A DNA stretch of 47,011 bases. Source: Desulfurococcaceae archaeon. GTDB taxonomy: Archaea > Thermoproteota > Thermoprotei_A > Sulfolobales > Desulfurococcaceae. Position numbers and translations under genes: made by a program. The DNA lies in contig JAJHQQ010000004.1 in NCBI GenBank assembly GCA_020833245.1, forward strand, positions 1 to 47,011, in the 5' to 3' direction. Numbering within the stretch: the stretch's first letter is position 1; each line of letters opens with the position of its first letter. The notes under the pieces are model-generated. The model searched no databases, was not told the origin of the DNA, and saw only the letters and a program-made list of their open reading frames with translations. This document shows positions 32,910-44,686 of the stretch, in pieces.

Positions 32910-34101
32910 CCTCTTTAGGTCTTGTAGCTAATAGATTCATGAATATTTTAACTACTCCCGTACCTACAGGTGGTAGTTGACCTAAAATAATATTCTCTGT
33001 CACACCGACCATCGGGTCCTCCTCCCCCATCACGGCACCCTCAACGAGCTTCTGTATGGTTGTCTCGAACGTGGCCTTTGCGAGAACACTGGGCTTTTCC
33101 CCGGCGATACCCATTCTCCCGATTTGCCTCACGTGACCCGTCCACGTCATCATATCTGCTAGTAGCATTATGTGCCTTATATCGACGTCCAGGCCCTGAT
33201 CACTAAGTACATTGTAGATCTCCTTGATTATAGCCGATCGAGCTGCCTCTATTCCGAGAACTAGCTCGATCTCGTGGACGTCATTAGTGTAAACGCGGCG
33301 CCAGTCTACGCCTGGGACTCGCATTACTTCTTCTAGATTTGAGCCCTCAGCTATTATTACGTACTCGTCACCTCTTCGCTGTATAATCGTTTTCTTTATT
33401 CCCTTGATCCCCTTAATGTATGCTTGAGAGATCATAGTTCTGACTTTTACTGTTTTAGAGGGGTCTAGGTACTCGTCGCTGAGTGTTATTATTACTTTAT
33501 ACGGGTTTTCGCCCGAAATCTCAACTGAGCCTATTTCCAGCTTCTCTAGGGCTTCTACGACCTGCTCTACTGTCACGCCCTTATTGCTGAGCATTTCGGG
33601 ATCTAGTTCAACCTCGACGATCCCCATTCCAAGCCTAATGTTTATCTCTCTCGCGACGTTCTCCACAAGTGTTAATTCTATTCTCCTCGCCAATTCCACG
33701 GCTTTCTCGGGGTTGCGCTTAATGTCCTCGCTGAGATATATCTCCGTGATCGGGGTCTCGGGCCTCTTTCTAGCATCTACTATTTCAATTAAGCGAGGTA
33801 AGCCTAGGGTTATATTGTACTCTCTTACTCCAGCGTAGTGGAAGACTCTTAGAGTCATCTGTGTTGAGGGCTCACCTAAACTCTGCGCAGTTATAGTACC
33901 TACCGCTTCACCCGGCTCAACTAGCGCCTTGCGGTACCTCTCAACAGCCTCCCAAGCTATCTTCTCGGCGTCTTCGAGAGTGAGTTTGTGCTTTTTAATA
34001 GCGTCTCTGAGCTTTTCAGATAGCTCATCGTAGAGCTGCGGAGTTAAATAGGGTCTTACATTACTGAGGATCTCTTCGAGCTTGGACTCCGCGTCACTCA
34101 C
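32896..34101 (-). CDS. rpo1C: RNA polymerase subunit Rpo1C (RpoA2)
   Basis: C-terminal part of the largest subunit. [22 protein letters not shown] (two parts) with the trigger-loop sequence [22 protein letters not shown], and the C-terminal [29 protein letters not shown] (parts) are diagnostic. The frame opens at GTG 34110, and GTG 34101 has GGTGA 5 nt upstream. About 401 aa. Confidence 0.97.
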   Translation of the reverse strand: MSDAESKLEEILSNVRPYLTPQLYDELSEKLRDAIKKHKLTLEDAEKIAWEAVERYRKALVEPGEAVGTITAQSLGEPSTQMTLRVFHYAGVREYNITLGLPRLIEIVDARKRPETPITEIYLSEDIKRNPEKAVELARRIELTLVENVAREINIRLGMGIVEVELDPEMLSNKGVTVEQVVEALEKLEIGSVEISGENPYKVIITLSDEYLDPSKTVKVRTMISQAYIKGIKGIKKTIIQRRGDEYVIIAEGSNLEEVMRVPGVDWRRVYTNDVHEIELVLGIEAARSAIIKEIYNVLSDQGLDVDIRHIMLLADMMTWTGHVRQIGRMGIAGEKPSVLAKATFETTIQKLVEGAVMGEEDPMVGVTENIILGQLPPVGTGVVKIFMNLLATRPKEGEGG

Positions 34102-34106
34102 GTCCT

Positions 34107-36749
34107 TCACCCCTTCAAGTACTTCTCTATTATCCTGTCAACGTTAACAGACTTTCCGTGATCGCTCTTCGTGGGGTCAACGCCGTCCTCGCCGTATAGT
34201 AACTGGACGATTTCACCAGAGGTCGCTCTGACAGACCCGTCGTAGTTTACTACGAGGTCTTGAAGCGCGTTTATCAACCTTCTCTGCATGTAGCCTGACT
34301 GACTAGTCCTCACAGCAGTGTCTATAAGGCCCTCTCTACCAGCCGCTGTGTGGAAGAAGAACTCTAAGGGATCAAGCCCGTCAACAAACCCCCTAGCCAC
34401 GAAGCCCCTGGCCCCAGCGCTGAGATCCATTGGTTTAAAGTGTGGAAGCATTCTCCCCTCATACCCCCTTGAAAGCCTCTTACCCCTAACTGTTTGCTGT
34501 GCCAGTAAGCCGCTCATTTGTGCGAGATTAACTGGGTTTCCTCTAGCCCCTGTTCTAGCCATCACAACTACTGGGTTTGTTAGAGATAAGTGCTGTGTTA
34601 ACACGTCTGCTACCTCGTCGAGGAGCTTCTTTGACATAGCATTAATGATCTCGTCTTCAAGCGTCTCCTCTAGGGTTTTTCCGGGTCTCGGTATAAGCCG
34701 CCCCTCTCTGTAGAGTTTAATTAACTCGTTTACTTCGCTCTTCTTTTCTTCTATGATATCGTATATGGCTTTCTTAACTTCTTCTCTTATAGCCAAATGA
34801 TCGTAGCTCATTGTTAACCCGTACATTTCACACGTAGCGATAAACATCTTGTATACTCTATCCATGAACTCCCTAGCGACGTTTTCTCCGTATTCTTTAA
34901 TAAGCCAGTGAACTATGTTCTCAGGCTCCTCTCTGCCAATAGAGCTCTTGTCTATTACACCCTCTAAGAGAACACCGTTCTTAATGATAATTATGCTGTC
35001 GTGTGGGCAGTCCTCGTCAATACACCTTAGTACTGATGCCTTACCAATAGTTGAGGTCTTCCTGTAATTGAAGTCTCTCGGCAGGAACAGGGATATTAGT
35101 TGCTTTCCTGTCCAGTACTCTCTCGGCTTGAGAATAGCCGGCTCTGGTAGTGGGCCTCGGTAACCCGTGGGTGCGAGTAGTCTCGCAACTCCTTCTTTAG
35201 TAAGTAGAGTTGACTTTGATGTTAACAAGTACGCGCCGCTAATATAGTCCTGTAGCCCACCTATTATGGGTCCGCCGTACCTAGGAGTTAATATGTGCTT
35301 CTCTACGAGCATTAAGACTCTAACTTCAGCGCGCGCCTCTTCACTCTGAGGTACGTGTAAGTTCATCTCGTCTCCATCGAAGTCAGCGTTGTATGGTGGA
35401 CACACGAGTAGATTTAGTCTAAATGTCTTGTACGGCAGTACTCTGACAATGTGCGCCATTACTGAGATTCTGTGTAGTGATGGCTGACGGTTAAAGAGGA
35501 CTATGTCTCCATCTAAGAGGTGTCTCTCAACTATAAAGCCGGGTTCTAGTGACTCCGCAGCGGCTTTTCTATCAACGTACTTTAAGTTTATCTTTCTACC
35601 ATCTGGTCTAATAATGTGATTAGCTCCAGGCCACTTGTCGGGCCCGTTGAGCACTAGTCTCCGTAGGAACTCTATATTCCAGGGTGTTACGCGCTCCGGT
35701 ACTGTGAGCTTTTTAGCAACCTCCTCGGGGACGCCTACTTCATTTATACTCAGATTAGGGTCTGGACTGATGACTGTTCTCGCTGAGTAGTCTACGCGCT
35801 TGCCTCTCAGGTTACCCCTAAACCTCCCCTCTTTGCCCTTTAATCGCTGAGCTACGCCCTTAAGGTACTTACCAGCCCTGTGTCTCGCTGGGGGGATGCC
35901 TGAGACCTCGTTATCGAAGTACGTTGTGACGTGATACTGTAGTAGCTCCCACTCATCCTCGATAATTTGTTCGGGTGCACCGCTCTCAACGTGTTCTCTT
36001 ACTCTAATATTAGTTCTAACTACATCTACGAGTTTGTGCGTTAAGTCATCTTCGCTCCTCATACCCGTTTCAAGTATAACAGATGGCCTCACTTGCCTGG
36101 GTGGAATTGGCAGTACAGTTAATACCATCCATTCTGGTCTAGCATCCTGGGGGTCTCCTCCGAGTAGCCTCACGTCGTCGTCAGGTATCTTCTCGAGGTG
36201 TTTTCTCACTTCACTCGGAGTAACCTTTCTGAACCCCGTTTCTGTTTTAATGAAGAACGTGTGTGGCTTTTCAAGCTTGTACTCCAGTGTGGGTTGCCCG
36301 CAGTGTGGACAAGTAGTAGTGGTCGACGCCCTCCTCCTAATGTACTCGTGTAGTCTCTTCTTGAGGTAGTTTAATTTGAGCTCTTCGAGGTCTTTTAGTA
36401 GCTTCAAGAGGTCTTCTCTCTCGTCTTCAGGTACTTTAACTCTGCCGCAATTACTACAAGTCGCCTTTAAGTAAGCCAGTATGTGCTTAGCAAACGCCAC
36501 GTGAATAACGGGCTTAGCGAGCTCTAAGTGGCCGAAGTGGCCTACGCAACTGTCTCGCTTATTTCCGCAGAGGGGGCACACCTCGCCAGGCTCTATTGAA
36601 CCCATGCGTGTATCCATTACGCCTCCGTCTATTGGCGCGCCGTCAGTGTCAAACACGTTTGCTGTTACAATAGCTGTTACGCTCATTTTGCGTATTTCAT
36701 CTGGTGAGAGTATACCAAACTTGATTTTAGCCACTCTGTTAGTAATCAC
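34107..36749 (-). CDS. rpo1N: RNA polymerase subunit Rpo1N (RpoA1)
   Basis: N-terminal part of the largest subunit: zinc-binding [20 protein letters not shown] (20 residues), a second zinc site around CSNCGRV and [22 protein letters not shown], and the catalytic Mg site [15 protein letters not shown]. The bridge-helix region includes [20 protein letters not shown] (20). No intein. The frame opens at GTG 36758, which overlaps the Rpo2 stop by 4 nt; GTG 36749 has GGTGA 5 nt upstream. Confidence 0.98.
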   Translation of the reverse strand: MITNRVAKIKFGILSPDEIRKMSVTAIVTANVFDTDGAPIDGGVMDTRMGSIEPGEVCPLCGNKRDSCVGHFGHLELAKPVIHVAFAKHILAYLKATCSNCGRVKVPEDEREDLLKLLKDLEELKLNYLKKRLHEYIRRRASTTTTCPHCGQPTLEYKLEKPHTFFIKTETGFRKVTPSEVRKHLEKIPDDDVRLLGGDPQDARPEWMVLTVLPIPPRQVRPSVILETGMRSEDDLTHKLVDVVRTNIRVREHVESGAPEQIIEDEWELLQYHVTTYFDNEVSGIPPARHRAGKYLKGVAQRLKGKEGRFRGNLRGKRVDYSARTVISPDPNLSINEVGVPEEVAKKLTVPERVTPWNIEFLRRLVLNGPDKWPGANHIIRPDGRKINLKYVDRKAAAESLEPGFIVERHLLDGDIVLFNRQPSLHRISVMAHIVRVLPYKTFRLNLLVCPPYNADFDGDEMNLHVPQSEEARAEVRVLMLVEKHILTPRYGGPIIGGLQDYISGAYLLTSKSTLLTKEGVARLLAPTGYRGPLPEPAILKPREYWTGKQLISLFLPRDFNYRKTSTIGKASVLRCIDEDCPHDSIIIIKNGVLLEGVIDKSSIGREEPENIVHWLIKEYGENVAREFMDRVYKMFIATCEMYGLTMSYDHLAIREEVKKAIYDIIEEKKSEVNELIKLYREGRLIPRPGKTLEETLEDEIINAMSKKLLDEVADVLTQHLSLTNPVVVMARTGARGNPVNLAQMSGLLAQQTVRGKRLSRGYEGRMLPHFKPMDLSAGARGFVARGFVDGLDPLEFFFHTAAGREGLIDTAVRTSQSGYMQRRLINALQDLVVNYDGSVRATSGEIVQLLYGEDGVDPTKSDHGKSVNVDRIIEKYLKG

Positions 36750-36754
36750 GGAGG

Positions 36755-39700
36755 TCACCCGGCACTGACGTCTCCAACTATAAGCCTAGGCCTAATCCCC
36801 ATACTCATGAGTTCTTGCACTAGTAGTTTAAACGCGTATGTTGTTTCAACCGGCTTTAACGTCGCCTTTTCTTTGTGTATTGGGCACATGTACCTCTCCC
36901 TGTTCTTGTCGTAGTACCCTATTAGCCCACACTCCTCGCACACATAGACTATTACGCGGTCACTTCGCTCTCTCATAGTCTCTCTCAGAGCAATAGACGT
37001 GCCGTGTCCAATTAGGCAGTCTACCTCCATTTCACCCCACCTTAAACCCCCCTCTCTTGAGCGGCCCTGTGTTGGCTGCCTCGTTAATACTTGGACAGGT
37101 CCTCCGGCCCTAGCGTGTATTTTATCGCTAACCATGTGGTGTAGTTTCTGGTAGTACACTATTCCAATAAACACAGGCGACGCGATCATTTCACCTGTTC
37201 TCCCATCATACATCACCTCCTCACCGGTGGGCGGGTATCCGTGGCGCTTCAGCACTATTCTCAAGTTCTCTATGTCTTCTTTGAAGAATGGAGTAGCGTC
37301 AACGAGCTCTCCTCGGAGAGCGGCTGCTTTTCCAGCAATGCTCTCGAGTAGTTGTCCCACAGTCATTCTACTGGGGAATGCGTGTGGGTTAATTATGAGA
37401 TCAGGTGTTATCCCGTCCTCGGTGAAGGGCATGTCATACTGAGGTATTAGTAAGCCCACAACACCCTTCTGCCCGTGTCTAGATGCGAACTTGTCTCCTA
37501 GCTCAGGTATTCTGAGGTCTCTCACGCGTACTTTTATCAGCTTATTGCCCTCGTTGTCCATGGTTAATAGGACTATGTCAACGACACCCTTCTCGCCGTG
37601 TCTCACCGACACGCTCGTATCGTTCTTTACAAGTCCGCTAGTACCCTCGTACTCTGCGACTTGAAATCTCGAGGGGCTAATCTTGCCGATTAATACTTCT
37701 CCCCCAACGATATCGGTCTCCGGCGCTACAATGCCGTCTTCTTCGAGCTTATCATAGGCCCTCAGCCCCTTGTAGTTTCTAACTCCAGCAGGTGGCTTCG
37801 TGATCTCGTCCTGAATACCGCCTGGGTACTTCTTCTCTATTGTGGAGTACAGCCTGAAGAAAGTCGACCTCGCGAGACCCCTCTCTACACTACTCTTATT
37901 TAAAACCACCGCGTCCTCCATATTGTAGCCGGAGAAAGCATATATAGCTACAACCATGTTCTGTCCTGCAGCCCTCTCATTGTAGCCAATTATCTCTGTT
38001 GTCCTCGTCTGTACCAGGGGTTTTTGAGAGTAGTGTAAGAGGTGTCCGCGAGTGTCTACCCTCCGCTGGAAGCTAGCAGTGCTTAGACCTAGAGCCTGCT
38101 TTGCCATGGCGGCTTGGTACATGTTTCTCGGGCTTTGATTGTGCTCAGCGTACGGTATTATTGACGCTGTTATCCCCAGTATGCCGGGGGGCCAGAGCTC
38201 GAGGTGAGTGTGCTCTGGAGTAACCTGATCTGGGAGTAGGGCTATGTAAGTGTTCTCCTCCTCGTCTGGATCAATGAACTCTATAATACCCATTTTGACC
38301 AGGTCGTCAAATGACAGCTCTCCTCTCTCAACTCTCTTAATAATGTCCTTTGTTAACTTGGGTTTACCGTTCTCGACGACTATTAGTGGTCTTCTAATAC
38401 GGCCAGCGTCAGTGTTAACTACGACTTCGTCTATGTACTCGGTTTTGTAGCGTGCAACGTTAACCTCGGAGCTGATCTCTCCTCTTCTTCTAAGCTCTCT
38501 AATTTTCCTGGCTAGTTGACTACCATCGGGGTGGTATCCTATAAACTTGCCGTTCAGAAAGACCCTGCTCCAACCAGCGAACTTCTCCTCTACAGGTTCT
38601 CCTCTATTAATCGCCTCCATTACTAGGTCTAAGTAGCCCTTTCTAACTTTACCTTTCACTCTCCTGGTAATTACTGGTAGAACTCCGAGCTCGTATAAGA
38701 GCTCCTCGACCTCGCGGTCTTCGACACCAACGCTAACGTTGGCTAGAAGAGCCAGGTTCTTTACGAGCCCTATATTTGTCCCTTCAGGAGTCTCTACTGG
38801 GCAGATCCTACCCCACTGCGTTCCGTGGAGCTCTCTAGCCTCGAAGTGCGGCTGCGTTCTTGCCAGTGGGGAGACGACTCTTCTTAAGTGGCTGAGCGTG
38901 CTGAGCATGTTTGTTCTGTCTAGTAGCTGGCTTACACCGGTTCTCCCGCCAGGCCAGTTGCCCGTTGCCATCGCGCTGAGAATGTGGTCTGTTATGGTTG
39001 CGTGCTTAAAGGCTGTTTTAATCTCAGCCTTGGACTTCGATATCTGCCTCTCCAGCTCTCCTTTAAGACCCTTAATAAACGAGTTTAGTGAAGTCCTAAT
39101 GAGCGTGGAGAGAAGGTCGCCTGCCAGCTTTAGTCTCTTATTTCTGTAGTGGTCTTTGTCGTCTGGGCCGCGGAGGCCCTCTTTGAGCTCGATTATTCTC
39201 GCGATCATTTGCCCTATGAAGACGGCTTTCATTAGCCTAGTCTCTCTACTAGAGTCTATGCCTATGTGTGGTAGAAGCACCTCATCTAGTGTTATCTGAG
39301 CCGTCGCTATTCTCTTCTCTCTTGGTTTGCCAACAGCGAATCTCGCTCCAATGTAGTCGAGGGCCTCCTCGACTGCTTTCTTCCTGTATTCCTCTACAAG
39401 CTTTCTGATCTCCTCTTTTGACGCCTCGGGGGGCACCTCTAGTCTAGGCAGTATCTGCTCTGCGTGGAGTATTGATGGGAGTATTTCCTGGTGGAATCTC
39501 GGGTCTGGTGATATAGCATAGGGTATTTCGCGCACGTCAAGTCCAAGAGCTATCATTAGTATTACAGCTGGTATCTTGTGTCCTTTAACATTAGCGTAGA
39601 AGACTCCATCCTTCTTTAAGTCAATAATGAGCTGTGAGCGCCTACCATACGCGGCACTGATGACTTTAGCTGTGTGCGTTACACCCGTACCTTCTTGACC

Positions 39701-40231
39701 GTAATCAACGAGAATTGTGTTACTCGCCAAGTCCTCTTGGGCTACTATGACTTTCTCGCTTCCATTAATAATAAAGTAGCCTCCAGGGTCTCTCGGGTCC
39801 TCGCCGATCTCAATTAGCTCTTCAGGTGTCATTTTACTTAGTGGATCAATATCCGATTTTAGCATAACAGGTAAGTCCATTAATTTGAGCTCCATTTCCC
39901 TAGTAGTTACCTCCCCCTCAAGTCTCACAGTTACGAGAACCGGGGTCATGTATGTCAGGTTTCTTATTCTGCACTCAAGTGGAGTCTTGTAGCTAGCGGT
40001 TCCATCCACGTCTACCCACTGTGGCTTAGGCCCTATTCTCGGCCTCTCTATTATGAGCTTAGTGCTCTCTGTTATGGAGTTTTCTCTATACTCTAAGATA
40101 ATCTGTGGTAGTATTTCCCTCACGAATCTATTATAGCTGTCGAGGTGCTGTCTTACTAGTCCTTTCTCCTCGAGATATTTACGCGTAATTAGCCAGAGAT
40201 CGTCTACAGTAAGGCTCTCTGAGACACTCAA
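36755..40231 (-). CDS. rpo2: RNA polymerase subunit Rpo2 (RpoB), unsplit
   Basis: 1158 aa second-largest subunit. [25 protein letters not shown] (parts), the [18 protein letters not shown] site, [13 protein letters not shown], and near the C-terminus the zinc site [23 protein letters not shown] (parts). Methanogens split this gene into B' and B''; here it is one, as in Crenarchaeota. TTG 40231 is the start, 4-nt overlap with Rpo5, GGTGA 10 nt upstream. No intein. Confidence 0.98.
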   Translation of the reverse strand: MSVSESLTVDDLWLITRKYLEEKGLVRQHLDSYNRFVREILPQIILEYRENSITESTKLIIERPRIGPKPQWVDVDGTASYKTPLECRIRNLTYMTPVLVTVRLEGEVTTREMELKLMDLPVMLKSDIDPLSKMTPEELIEIGEDPRDPGGYFIINGSEKVIVAQEDLASNTILVDYGQEGTGVTHTAKVISAAYGRRSQLIIDLKKDGVFYANVKGHKIPAVILMIALGLDVREIPYAISPDPRFHQEILPSILHAEQILPRLEVPPEASKEEIRKLVEEYRKKAVEEALDYIGARFAVGKPREKRIATAQITLDEVLLPHIGIDSSRETRLMKAVFIGQMIARIIELKEGLRGPDDKDHYRNKRLKLAGDLLSTLIRTSLNSFIKGLKGELERQISKSKAEIKTAFKHATITDHILSAMATGNWPGGRTGVSQLLDRTNMLSTLSHLRRVVSPLARTQPHFEARELHGTQWGRICPVETPEGTNIGLVKNLALLANVSVGVEDREVEELLYELGVLPVITRRVKGKVRKGYLDLVMEAINRGEPVEEKFAGWSRVFLNGKFIGYHPDGSQLARKIRELRRRGEISSEVNVARYKTEYIDEVVVNTDAGRIRRPLIVVENGKPKLTKDIIKRVERGELSFDDLVKMGIIEFIDPDEEENTYIALLPDQVTPEHTHLELWPPGILGITASIIPYAEHNQSPRNMYQAAMAKQALGLSTASFQRRVDTRGHLLHYSQKPLVQTRTTEIIGYNERAAGQNMVVAIYAFSGYNMEDAVVLNKSSVERGLARSTFFRLYSTIEKKYPGGIQDEITKPPAGVRNYKGLRAYDKLEEDGIVAPETDIVGGEVLIGKISPSRFQVAEYEGTSGLVKNDTSVSVRHGEKGVVDIVLLTMDNEGNKLIKVRVRDLRIPELGDKFASRHGQKGVVGLLIPQYDMPFTEDGITPDLIINPHAFPSRMTVGQLLESIAGKAAALRGELVDATPFFKEDIENLRIVLKRHGYPPTGEEVMYDGRTGEMIASPVFIGIVYYQKLHHMVSDKIHARAGGPVQVLTRQPTQGRSREGGLRWGEMEVDCLIGHGTSIALRETMRERSDRVIVYVCEECGLIGYYDKNRERYMCPIHKEKATLKPVETTYAFKLLVQELMSMGIRPRLIVGDVSAG

Positions 40232-40485
40232 GACTTCTTAGTCACCTCGGGCACTACGTACCTGTAAGCTATAAATGTGCCGGCAGTGGGACTTTTCCTG
40301 TAAATTCTTACTATATCACCCGGCCTAGCGCCAATAGCCCTCACAACAGGATCGTTTAGCGATATCCATGGGAGTTGCCACGGCTCTACACCGAGCTCTT
40401 TAAGTATTTTATGGGCCTCTTCAGGAGGTACTATCTCGTGTCTTGGTACTAGCTCGTGCTCTAGGATGTTAACTTTTCCCCCCAT
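40228..40485 (-). CDS. rpo5: RNA polymerase subunit Rpo5 (RpoH)
   Basis: Small jaw subunit: [21 protein letters not shown] (two parts), [23 protein letters not shown] (two parts), ending AYRYVV. The frame opens at GTG 40500; ATG 40485 ([10 protein letters not shown]) fits the family N-terminus. First gene of the RNA polymerase-ribosomal protein operon, with BoxA at 40545-40553. Confidence 0.94.
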   Translation of the reverse strand: MGGKVNILEHELVPRHEIVPPEEAHKILKELGVEPWQLPWISLNDPVVRAIGARPGDIVRIYRKSPTAGTFIAYRYVVPEVTKKS

Positions 40486-40544
40486 ATTAAGCACAACCAC
40501 CTGTAGAGCATAATGTTAAACCATCTAATAAACTGAAAAACAGG

Positions 40545-40553
40545 TTTTTAAAT
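40545..40553 (-). promoter_or_regulatory. BoxA of the rpo5-rpo2-rpo1 operon
   Basis: ATTTAAAAA on the minus strand; expected transcript start near 40523, giving a leader of about 38 nt to ATG 40485. Confidence 0.5.
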
Positions 40554-40644
40554 AATATACCGAAGAGCTCTACTAGAACTCTTAGAACCTCTACGACTCA
40601 GTGACTTCGCGAATTTGAGTTAGAGCTAAATATTTATTTAGGAG

Positions 40645-40732
<88 letters not shown>

Positions 40733-40763
40733 ATTCCGTGTTGTTTTTGAATTACATATCTGG

Positions 40764-40773
40764 GTTTTAAAGC
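40764..40773. promoter_or_regulatory. Shared BoxA between orc1 and tRNA-Ala
   Basis: TTTTAAAG on the plus strand reads CTTTAAAA on the minus strand. It is about 26 nt from a plus start near 40794 and about 30 nt from the tRNA-Ala 5' end on the other side, so one element could serve both genes. Confidence 0.45.
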
Positions 40774-40855
40774 TATTTCGCTGAGATTAGTTGTGGGTTT
40801 TAACAGTGAATTTTTACTCTACCTAGCCGGGCATGATCAATGGGGGCTTGGTAGA

Positions 40856-42046
40856 ATGGTCAGCGCTGACGACGTAATCGAGGAGTTACTCAGGAGGCGT
40901 GGGTTAGTATCGAGGATTTTTGCTAATAGGGAAGTCTTACACCCCGACTACGTACCAGATACTCTGCCTCACAGAGAGAGGGAGATAGCGAGGCTGGCTG
41001 AAATACTCATTGTCTCAGCTAAGGGCGAGAGACCGAGTAATGTTTTTCTCTACGGGCTTACCGGTACTGGTAAGACTGCTGTCGCTAAATACGTGGTTAA
41101 GAAGCTGGTTGAGAAGGCTTCAACATATGGTGTAGATCTCAACTACGCGTACGTAAATACGAGGAAATTCGACACGGCGTATAAGGTTTTAGCTTCAATA
41201 GCATCAAGCCTAGGTCTCAGAGTACCTCACACCGGTCTCGCTGTTAGTGAGGTTTACAGGCGTTATCTTAGTGCGCTAGATAGCTGGGGCGGATTACACA
41301 TAGTCATTCTAGATGAAGTAGACTTCTTCGTTAAGAAAAACGGTGACGACTTACTATACAAGCTTCTCCGCGTTAACGAGGACCTAACGAAGGCCCGCGT
41401 CTCTATTATTGGTATCACGAACGACTTGAACTTTGTTGAAAACTTAGATCCGAGAGTGAGATCTAGTCTAGGTGAGGAGGAAATAGTATTTCAGCCGTAC
41501 GACGCGGATCAGCTGTTCACTATTTTAAAGCAGAGAGCAGAGCTGGCCTTTAAACCCGGGGTTGTAGATGACAGTGTAATATCGTACTGCGCAGCACTCG
41601 CCGCTAGAGAACATGGTGATGCACGTAGGGCATTAGACCTGCTTAGAGTGTCCGGTGAAATAGCTGAGAGAGAGGGAGCAGAGAAACTCACAGTTGAACA
41701 TGTGAGAAAGGCTTCTATTGAGCTAGAGGAGAACAGGGTCTATCAGAGTATAGTCTCTCTACCACTACACCAGAAGCTGGTTCTTAAGACAATACTCGAG
41801 GAGACTTCCGCTAGGGGTCAGACCTCTACAGGTGAAGTTTATGCTAAGTACGTAGAGAGGACGAAGAAATACTCTCTAGAACCCCTTACTATGAGAAGAG
41901 TGAGTGACATAATCTCACAGCTAGATATGATGGGCCTTATACTAGCTGAAGTCGTGAACAGGGGTAGATATGGAGTTACAAAAGTAGTAAAAATTAGAGG
42001 AGACCTTAAACCAATAATTGAGAAGGCCCTCAGGGACGTAGATTGA
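40856..42046 (+). CDS. orc1: Orc1/Cdc6 replication initiator
   Basis: Origin-binding AAA+ protein. DYVPDTLPHREREI, Walker A GLTGTGKTA, Walker B VILDEVDFF, sensor 1 GITNDLNF, DPRVRSSL (arginine-finger box), sensor 2 GDARRALDLLRVSGEIAE, then a winged-helix domain ending MMGLILAEVVNRGRYG. The frame is open from GTG 40793, where a leaderless transcript could start; ATG 40856 (VSADDVIEELLRRR) matches usual N-termini. Orc1 genes are often next to origins, but I saw no ORB element here. Downstream DUF99 overlaps by 4 nt. Confidence 0.94.
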   Translation: MVSADDVIEELLRRRGLVSRIFANREVLHPDYVPDTLPHREREIARLAEILIVSAKGERPSNVFLYGLTGTGKTAVAKYVVKKLVEKASTYGVDLNYAYVNTRKFDTAYKVLASIASSLGLRVPHTGLAVSEVYRRYLSALDSWGGLHIVILDEVDFFVKKNGDDLLYKLLRVNEDLTKARVSIIGITNDLNFVENLDPRVRSSLGEEEIVFQPYDADQLFTILKQRAELAFKPGVVDDSVISYCAALAAREHGDARRALDLLRVSGEIAEREGAEKLTVEHVRKASIELEENRVYQSIVSLPLHQKLVLKTILEETSARGQTSTGEVYAKYVERTKKYSLEPLTMRRVSDIISQLDMMGLILAEVVNRGRYGVTKVVKIRGDLKPIIEKALRDVD

Positions 42047-42618
42047 GTATACGTATACTAGAGGCCTATGATGACGGCTATTTTCCTTACTATTTTAAGG
42101 CTCGTAGAGGTTTAACTTACATTGCTGGTGTTGAAGTAGAAGATGCGTATATTCCACGTAGAGTAGCTATTGGAGTAGTTAGAGTTGATGGAGGAGATAC
42201 TCACAAGGTTATTAGAGAAATGTCGAGTAGCATGGAGGGAGATGTGATACTACTAGACGGAGTTATTTACGCGGGCTTTGACGTTGTTGACCCACACGAC
42301 TTACACAACAGTACTGGTAAGGGAGTTGTTGTTATTCAGCTCTTCCCACTTCACTTAGAGAGAATTAAGAGGGCTTTACAAGAGCACTTTGATGACTGGT
42401 CAGAGAGGTTTAGTATAATTAGCTCTGTTTATAGTAAAATGATCAGGGTTGAAACTCCGTGGAGGCTAATTGAAGTATATAGCGTTGGCTTAGAGTTTCG
42501 CGAGGTACTAGGCGTTCTAAGAGAGACTTGTATTTATAGTCCAAACCCTGAGCCCTTGAGAATAGCAGATAAAATAGCCTCAGCTATTTCAAGGCTCTAT
42601 GTATATAGGCTTTACTAG
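42043..42618 (+). CDS. DUF99-family protein (endonuclease dU-like)
   Basis: 191 aa. The DUF99 family is recognised from YIAGVEVEDAYIPRRVAIGVVRVDG (parts), VILLDGVIYAGFDVVDPHDLH (parts) and the C-terminal YSPNPEPLRIADKIASAIS. Family members have been reported as deoxyuridine-directed endonucleases; activity here is inference. TTG 42043 lies inside the orc1 stop (ATTGA overlap), so translation is coupled with the replication initiator. Confidence 0.82.
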   Translation: MSIRILEAYDDGYFPYYFKARRGLTYIAGVEVEDAYIPRRVAIGVVRVDGGDTHKVIREMSSSMEGDVILLDGVIYAGFDVVDPHDLHNSTGKGVVVIQLFPLHLERIKRALQEHFDDWSERFSIISSVYSKMIRVETPWRLIEVYSVGLEFREVLGVLRETCIYSPNPEPLRIADKIASAISRLYVYRLY

Positions 42619-42702
42619 TCTCTCGCCCCCTATAGTGCTAGTTATTAGTGATTTTATTTCCCTATTTAACTATGAACAACTTGAAGAGGGCTCAGACTAG
42701 TT

Positions 42703-44598
42703 ATGGTCGTTATTGTAGAAGAGCGAGTGAGAGTGCTTGAGGCTTTATCTCACTACACGGATAAGGCTAACTTGGAGAAGCTTAGTAGGATTAGACACGT
42801 GTCTTTATTAAAGTGGCTACTTGACGTGGCTGAATTAACTAAACCAAGCAGAATTTTCATTGTGACAAGTAGTCCGAGTGATGTAGAGTACGTGCGTAGA
42901 AGAGCCCTTGAGAACAGGGAGGAGATATCGACAAGGTACAGTGTAATGCACACTGTACACTTTGATGGTCCAAGAGACCTTGCGAGGGATAGAGAAAACA
43001 CTAAGATTCTCGTTAAGCACGGTACTAAAATACCAATGGTTAACACGGGGAATAGAGAGGAGTGCTTAAAAGAAGTGCTTGAGTTGTTTAATGGAGTAAT
43101 GGCTAGTAAAGAGATGTATGTCGGCTTCTACTGCTTTGGGCCTAAGGGCTCGCCGAACACGCTTTACGGAGTCCAAGTGACAGACTCTGCGTATGTTGCA
43201 CATAGTAGCAATATACTCTACAGGATATGCTATGACGTGTTCACAGAAAGAGAGCACTTAGAGTATATGAGGTTTCTTCATAGTGTTGGTGAGAGAGATG
43301 AGAATGGGTGGTCTAAGAACATAGACAAGCGGAGAATTTACATTGACGTTGAAGACCAGATCACGTACAGCGTTAACACGCAGTACGCTGGAAATACTGT
43401 TGGGTTAAAGAAGCTCTCACTGAGACTCTGCGTGTACAGGGGTTATAAGGAGGGGTGGCTCTGTGAGCACATGTTTATTATTGGTGTTAAAGGCCCAGGA
43501 GATCGAATAACGTATTTCACCGGCGCATACCCAGCTGGCTGCGGTAAGACTTCAACTGCACTAATAGCTGACACTGTAGTTGGAGACGACTTATCTATTA
43601 TTTGGAATAGTAATGGAGAGGCGAGGACCATTAATCCCGAAGTCGGAATGTTTGGTATAATTGATGGTGTAAACCCTATAGACGATCCTCAAATATATGA
43701 AATACTAACACGCAGAGACACTGAGGTAATATTCTCAAATATACTGCTAACAGAGGAGGGTGAAGTGTGGTGGAATGGTAAGCCTGAGGAGCCGAGGCGC
43801 GGAGTAAATTACGCTGGAAAGTGGTATCCTGGTATGCACGATGAGAAGGGCTACTTAATTCCACCATCTCACCCTAACGCGAGGTTCACAACTAGTATTT
43901 TCTACTTAGAGAAATTTGACCCTAGAATAGACGATCCCAGTGGCGTCCCAGTTGGAGGGATTATATTTGGTGGTAGAGACCCTGACACCTGGGTACCTGT
44001 GGAGGAGGCCTTTGACTGGGATCACGGCGTTGTAACTAAGGGTGCCTCACTTGAATCAGAGAGGACAACTGCTGTTCTCGGTCAGGCTGGTGTCCGGGAG
44101 TTTAATCCCTACGCTATACTAGACTTCTTGCCGATATCACCTGGAGCGTATACTGAGCTTCACTTTAGATTTGGGGAGTCTCTCACTAAGAAGCCGCGTA
44201 TTTTTGGAGTAAACTACTTCTTGCGAGATGAGAGCGGGAAATACCTCAATGAGAAGAGAGATAAGTACGTGTGGTTGAAGTGGATGGAGTTAAGGGTTAA
44301 TGGTGATGTCGAGGCTATTGAAACCCCCACTGGCTACATACCACTATACATAGACCTAGAGAAGCTCTTCGCGAGAGAACTAGGTAAGGAGTTCAGAGAA
44401 GAACTCTACGAAAAGCTCTTCTCAATTAGAGTAGATAAGCACTTAGAGAAAACTGAGAGAATATGGAATATATATAGTAGAATACTGGACACTCCGAAGA
44501 AACTACTCGATATACTACTCTGGCAGAAGAGGAGACTTGAAGACGCGAAGTGGCGATATGGACCTGTAATTAGCCCATTTAAGCTAGACAGGAGGTAA
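42703..44598 (+). CDS. pckG: Phosphoenolpyruvate carboxykinase (GTP)
   Basis: Oxaloacetate + GTP to PEP; gluconeogenesis or anaplerosis. GTP-class features: the kinase-1a loop YPAGCGKTSTALIAD, the metal site VVGDDLSIIW, INPEVGMFGI, WWNGKPEEP, SHPNARFTTSI and GGIIFGGRDPDTWVPVEEAFDW (parts). 631 aa is full length. A BoxA-like CTATTTAAC near 42662-42670 predicts a leader of only about 10 nt. Its TAA directly abuts the 3' end of the convergent tRNA-Gln. Confidence 0.95.
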   Translation: MVVIVEERVRVLEALSHYTDKANLEKLSRIRHVSLLKWLLDVAELTKPSRIFIVTSSPSDVEYVRRRALENREEISTRYSVMHTVHFDGPRDLARDRENTKILVKHGTKIPMVNTGNREECLKEVLELFNGVMASKEMYVGFYCFGPKGSPNTLYGVQVTDSAYVAHSSNILYRICYDVFTEREHLEYMRFLHSVGERDENGWSKNIDKRRIYIDVEDQITYSVNTQYAGNTVGLKKLSLRLCVYRGYKEGWLCEHMFIIGVKGPGDRITYFTGAYPAGCGKTSTALIADTVVGDDLSIIWNSNGEARTINPEVGMFGIIDGVNPIDDPQIYEILTRRDTEVIFSNILLTEEGEVWWNGKPEEPRRGVNYAGKWYPGMHDEKGYLIPPSHPNARFTTSIFYLEKFDPRIDDPSGVPVGGIIFGGRDPDTWVPVEEAFDWDHGVVTKGASLESERTTAVLGQAGVREFNPYAILDFLPISPGAYTELHFRFGESLTKKPRIFGVNYFLRDESGKYLNEKRDKYVWLKWMELRVNGDVEAIETPTGYIPLYIDLEKLFARELGKEFREELYEKLFSIRVDKHLEKTERIWNIYSRILDTPKKLLDILLWQKRRLEDAKWRYGPVISPFKLDRR

Positions 44599-44686
44599 TA
44601 GCCGGGCGGGGATTCGAACCCCGGTCACGGGGGCTCTCCCGTACTCGGCCAGAGCCCCGCATCCTTGGCCGCTAGACGACCCGGCT
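44599..44686 (-). tRNA. tRNA-Gln (anticodon CTG) with 15-nt intron
   Basis: Acceptor AGCCGGG (44686-44680) pairs with CCCGGCT (44606-44600); discriminator A at 44599. A1-U72 and the D-arm GTCTAGCGGCCAAGGAT are as in archaeal tRNA-Gln. The stem CGGGG/CCCCG encloses 22 nt. Removing CCGAGTACGGGAGAG (44648-44634) leaves CTCTGGC with anticodon CTG (44652-44650). A complete bulge-helix-bulge forms: CTCT/GGAG with 3-nt bulges GGC and AGC and an inner CG/CG helix. tRNA-Glu(CTC) was considered but leaves a poorer stem and no U33. Confidence 0.9.

Noticed and set aside
34107-40231. Inteins in Rpo1N, Rpo2 or aIF5B
   Set aside because: All catalytic motifs are contiguous and lengths are normal; no Hint motifs were seen.
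44599-44686. Reading the tRNA as tRNA-Glu (CTC)
   Set aside because: This needs a shifted anticodon stem with a G-U closing pair and C at position 33; the Gln(CTG) fold has five Watson-Crick pairs, U33 and a complete bulge-helix-bulge.
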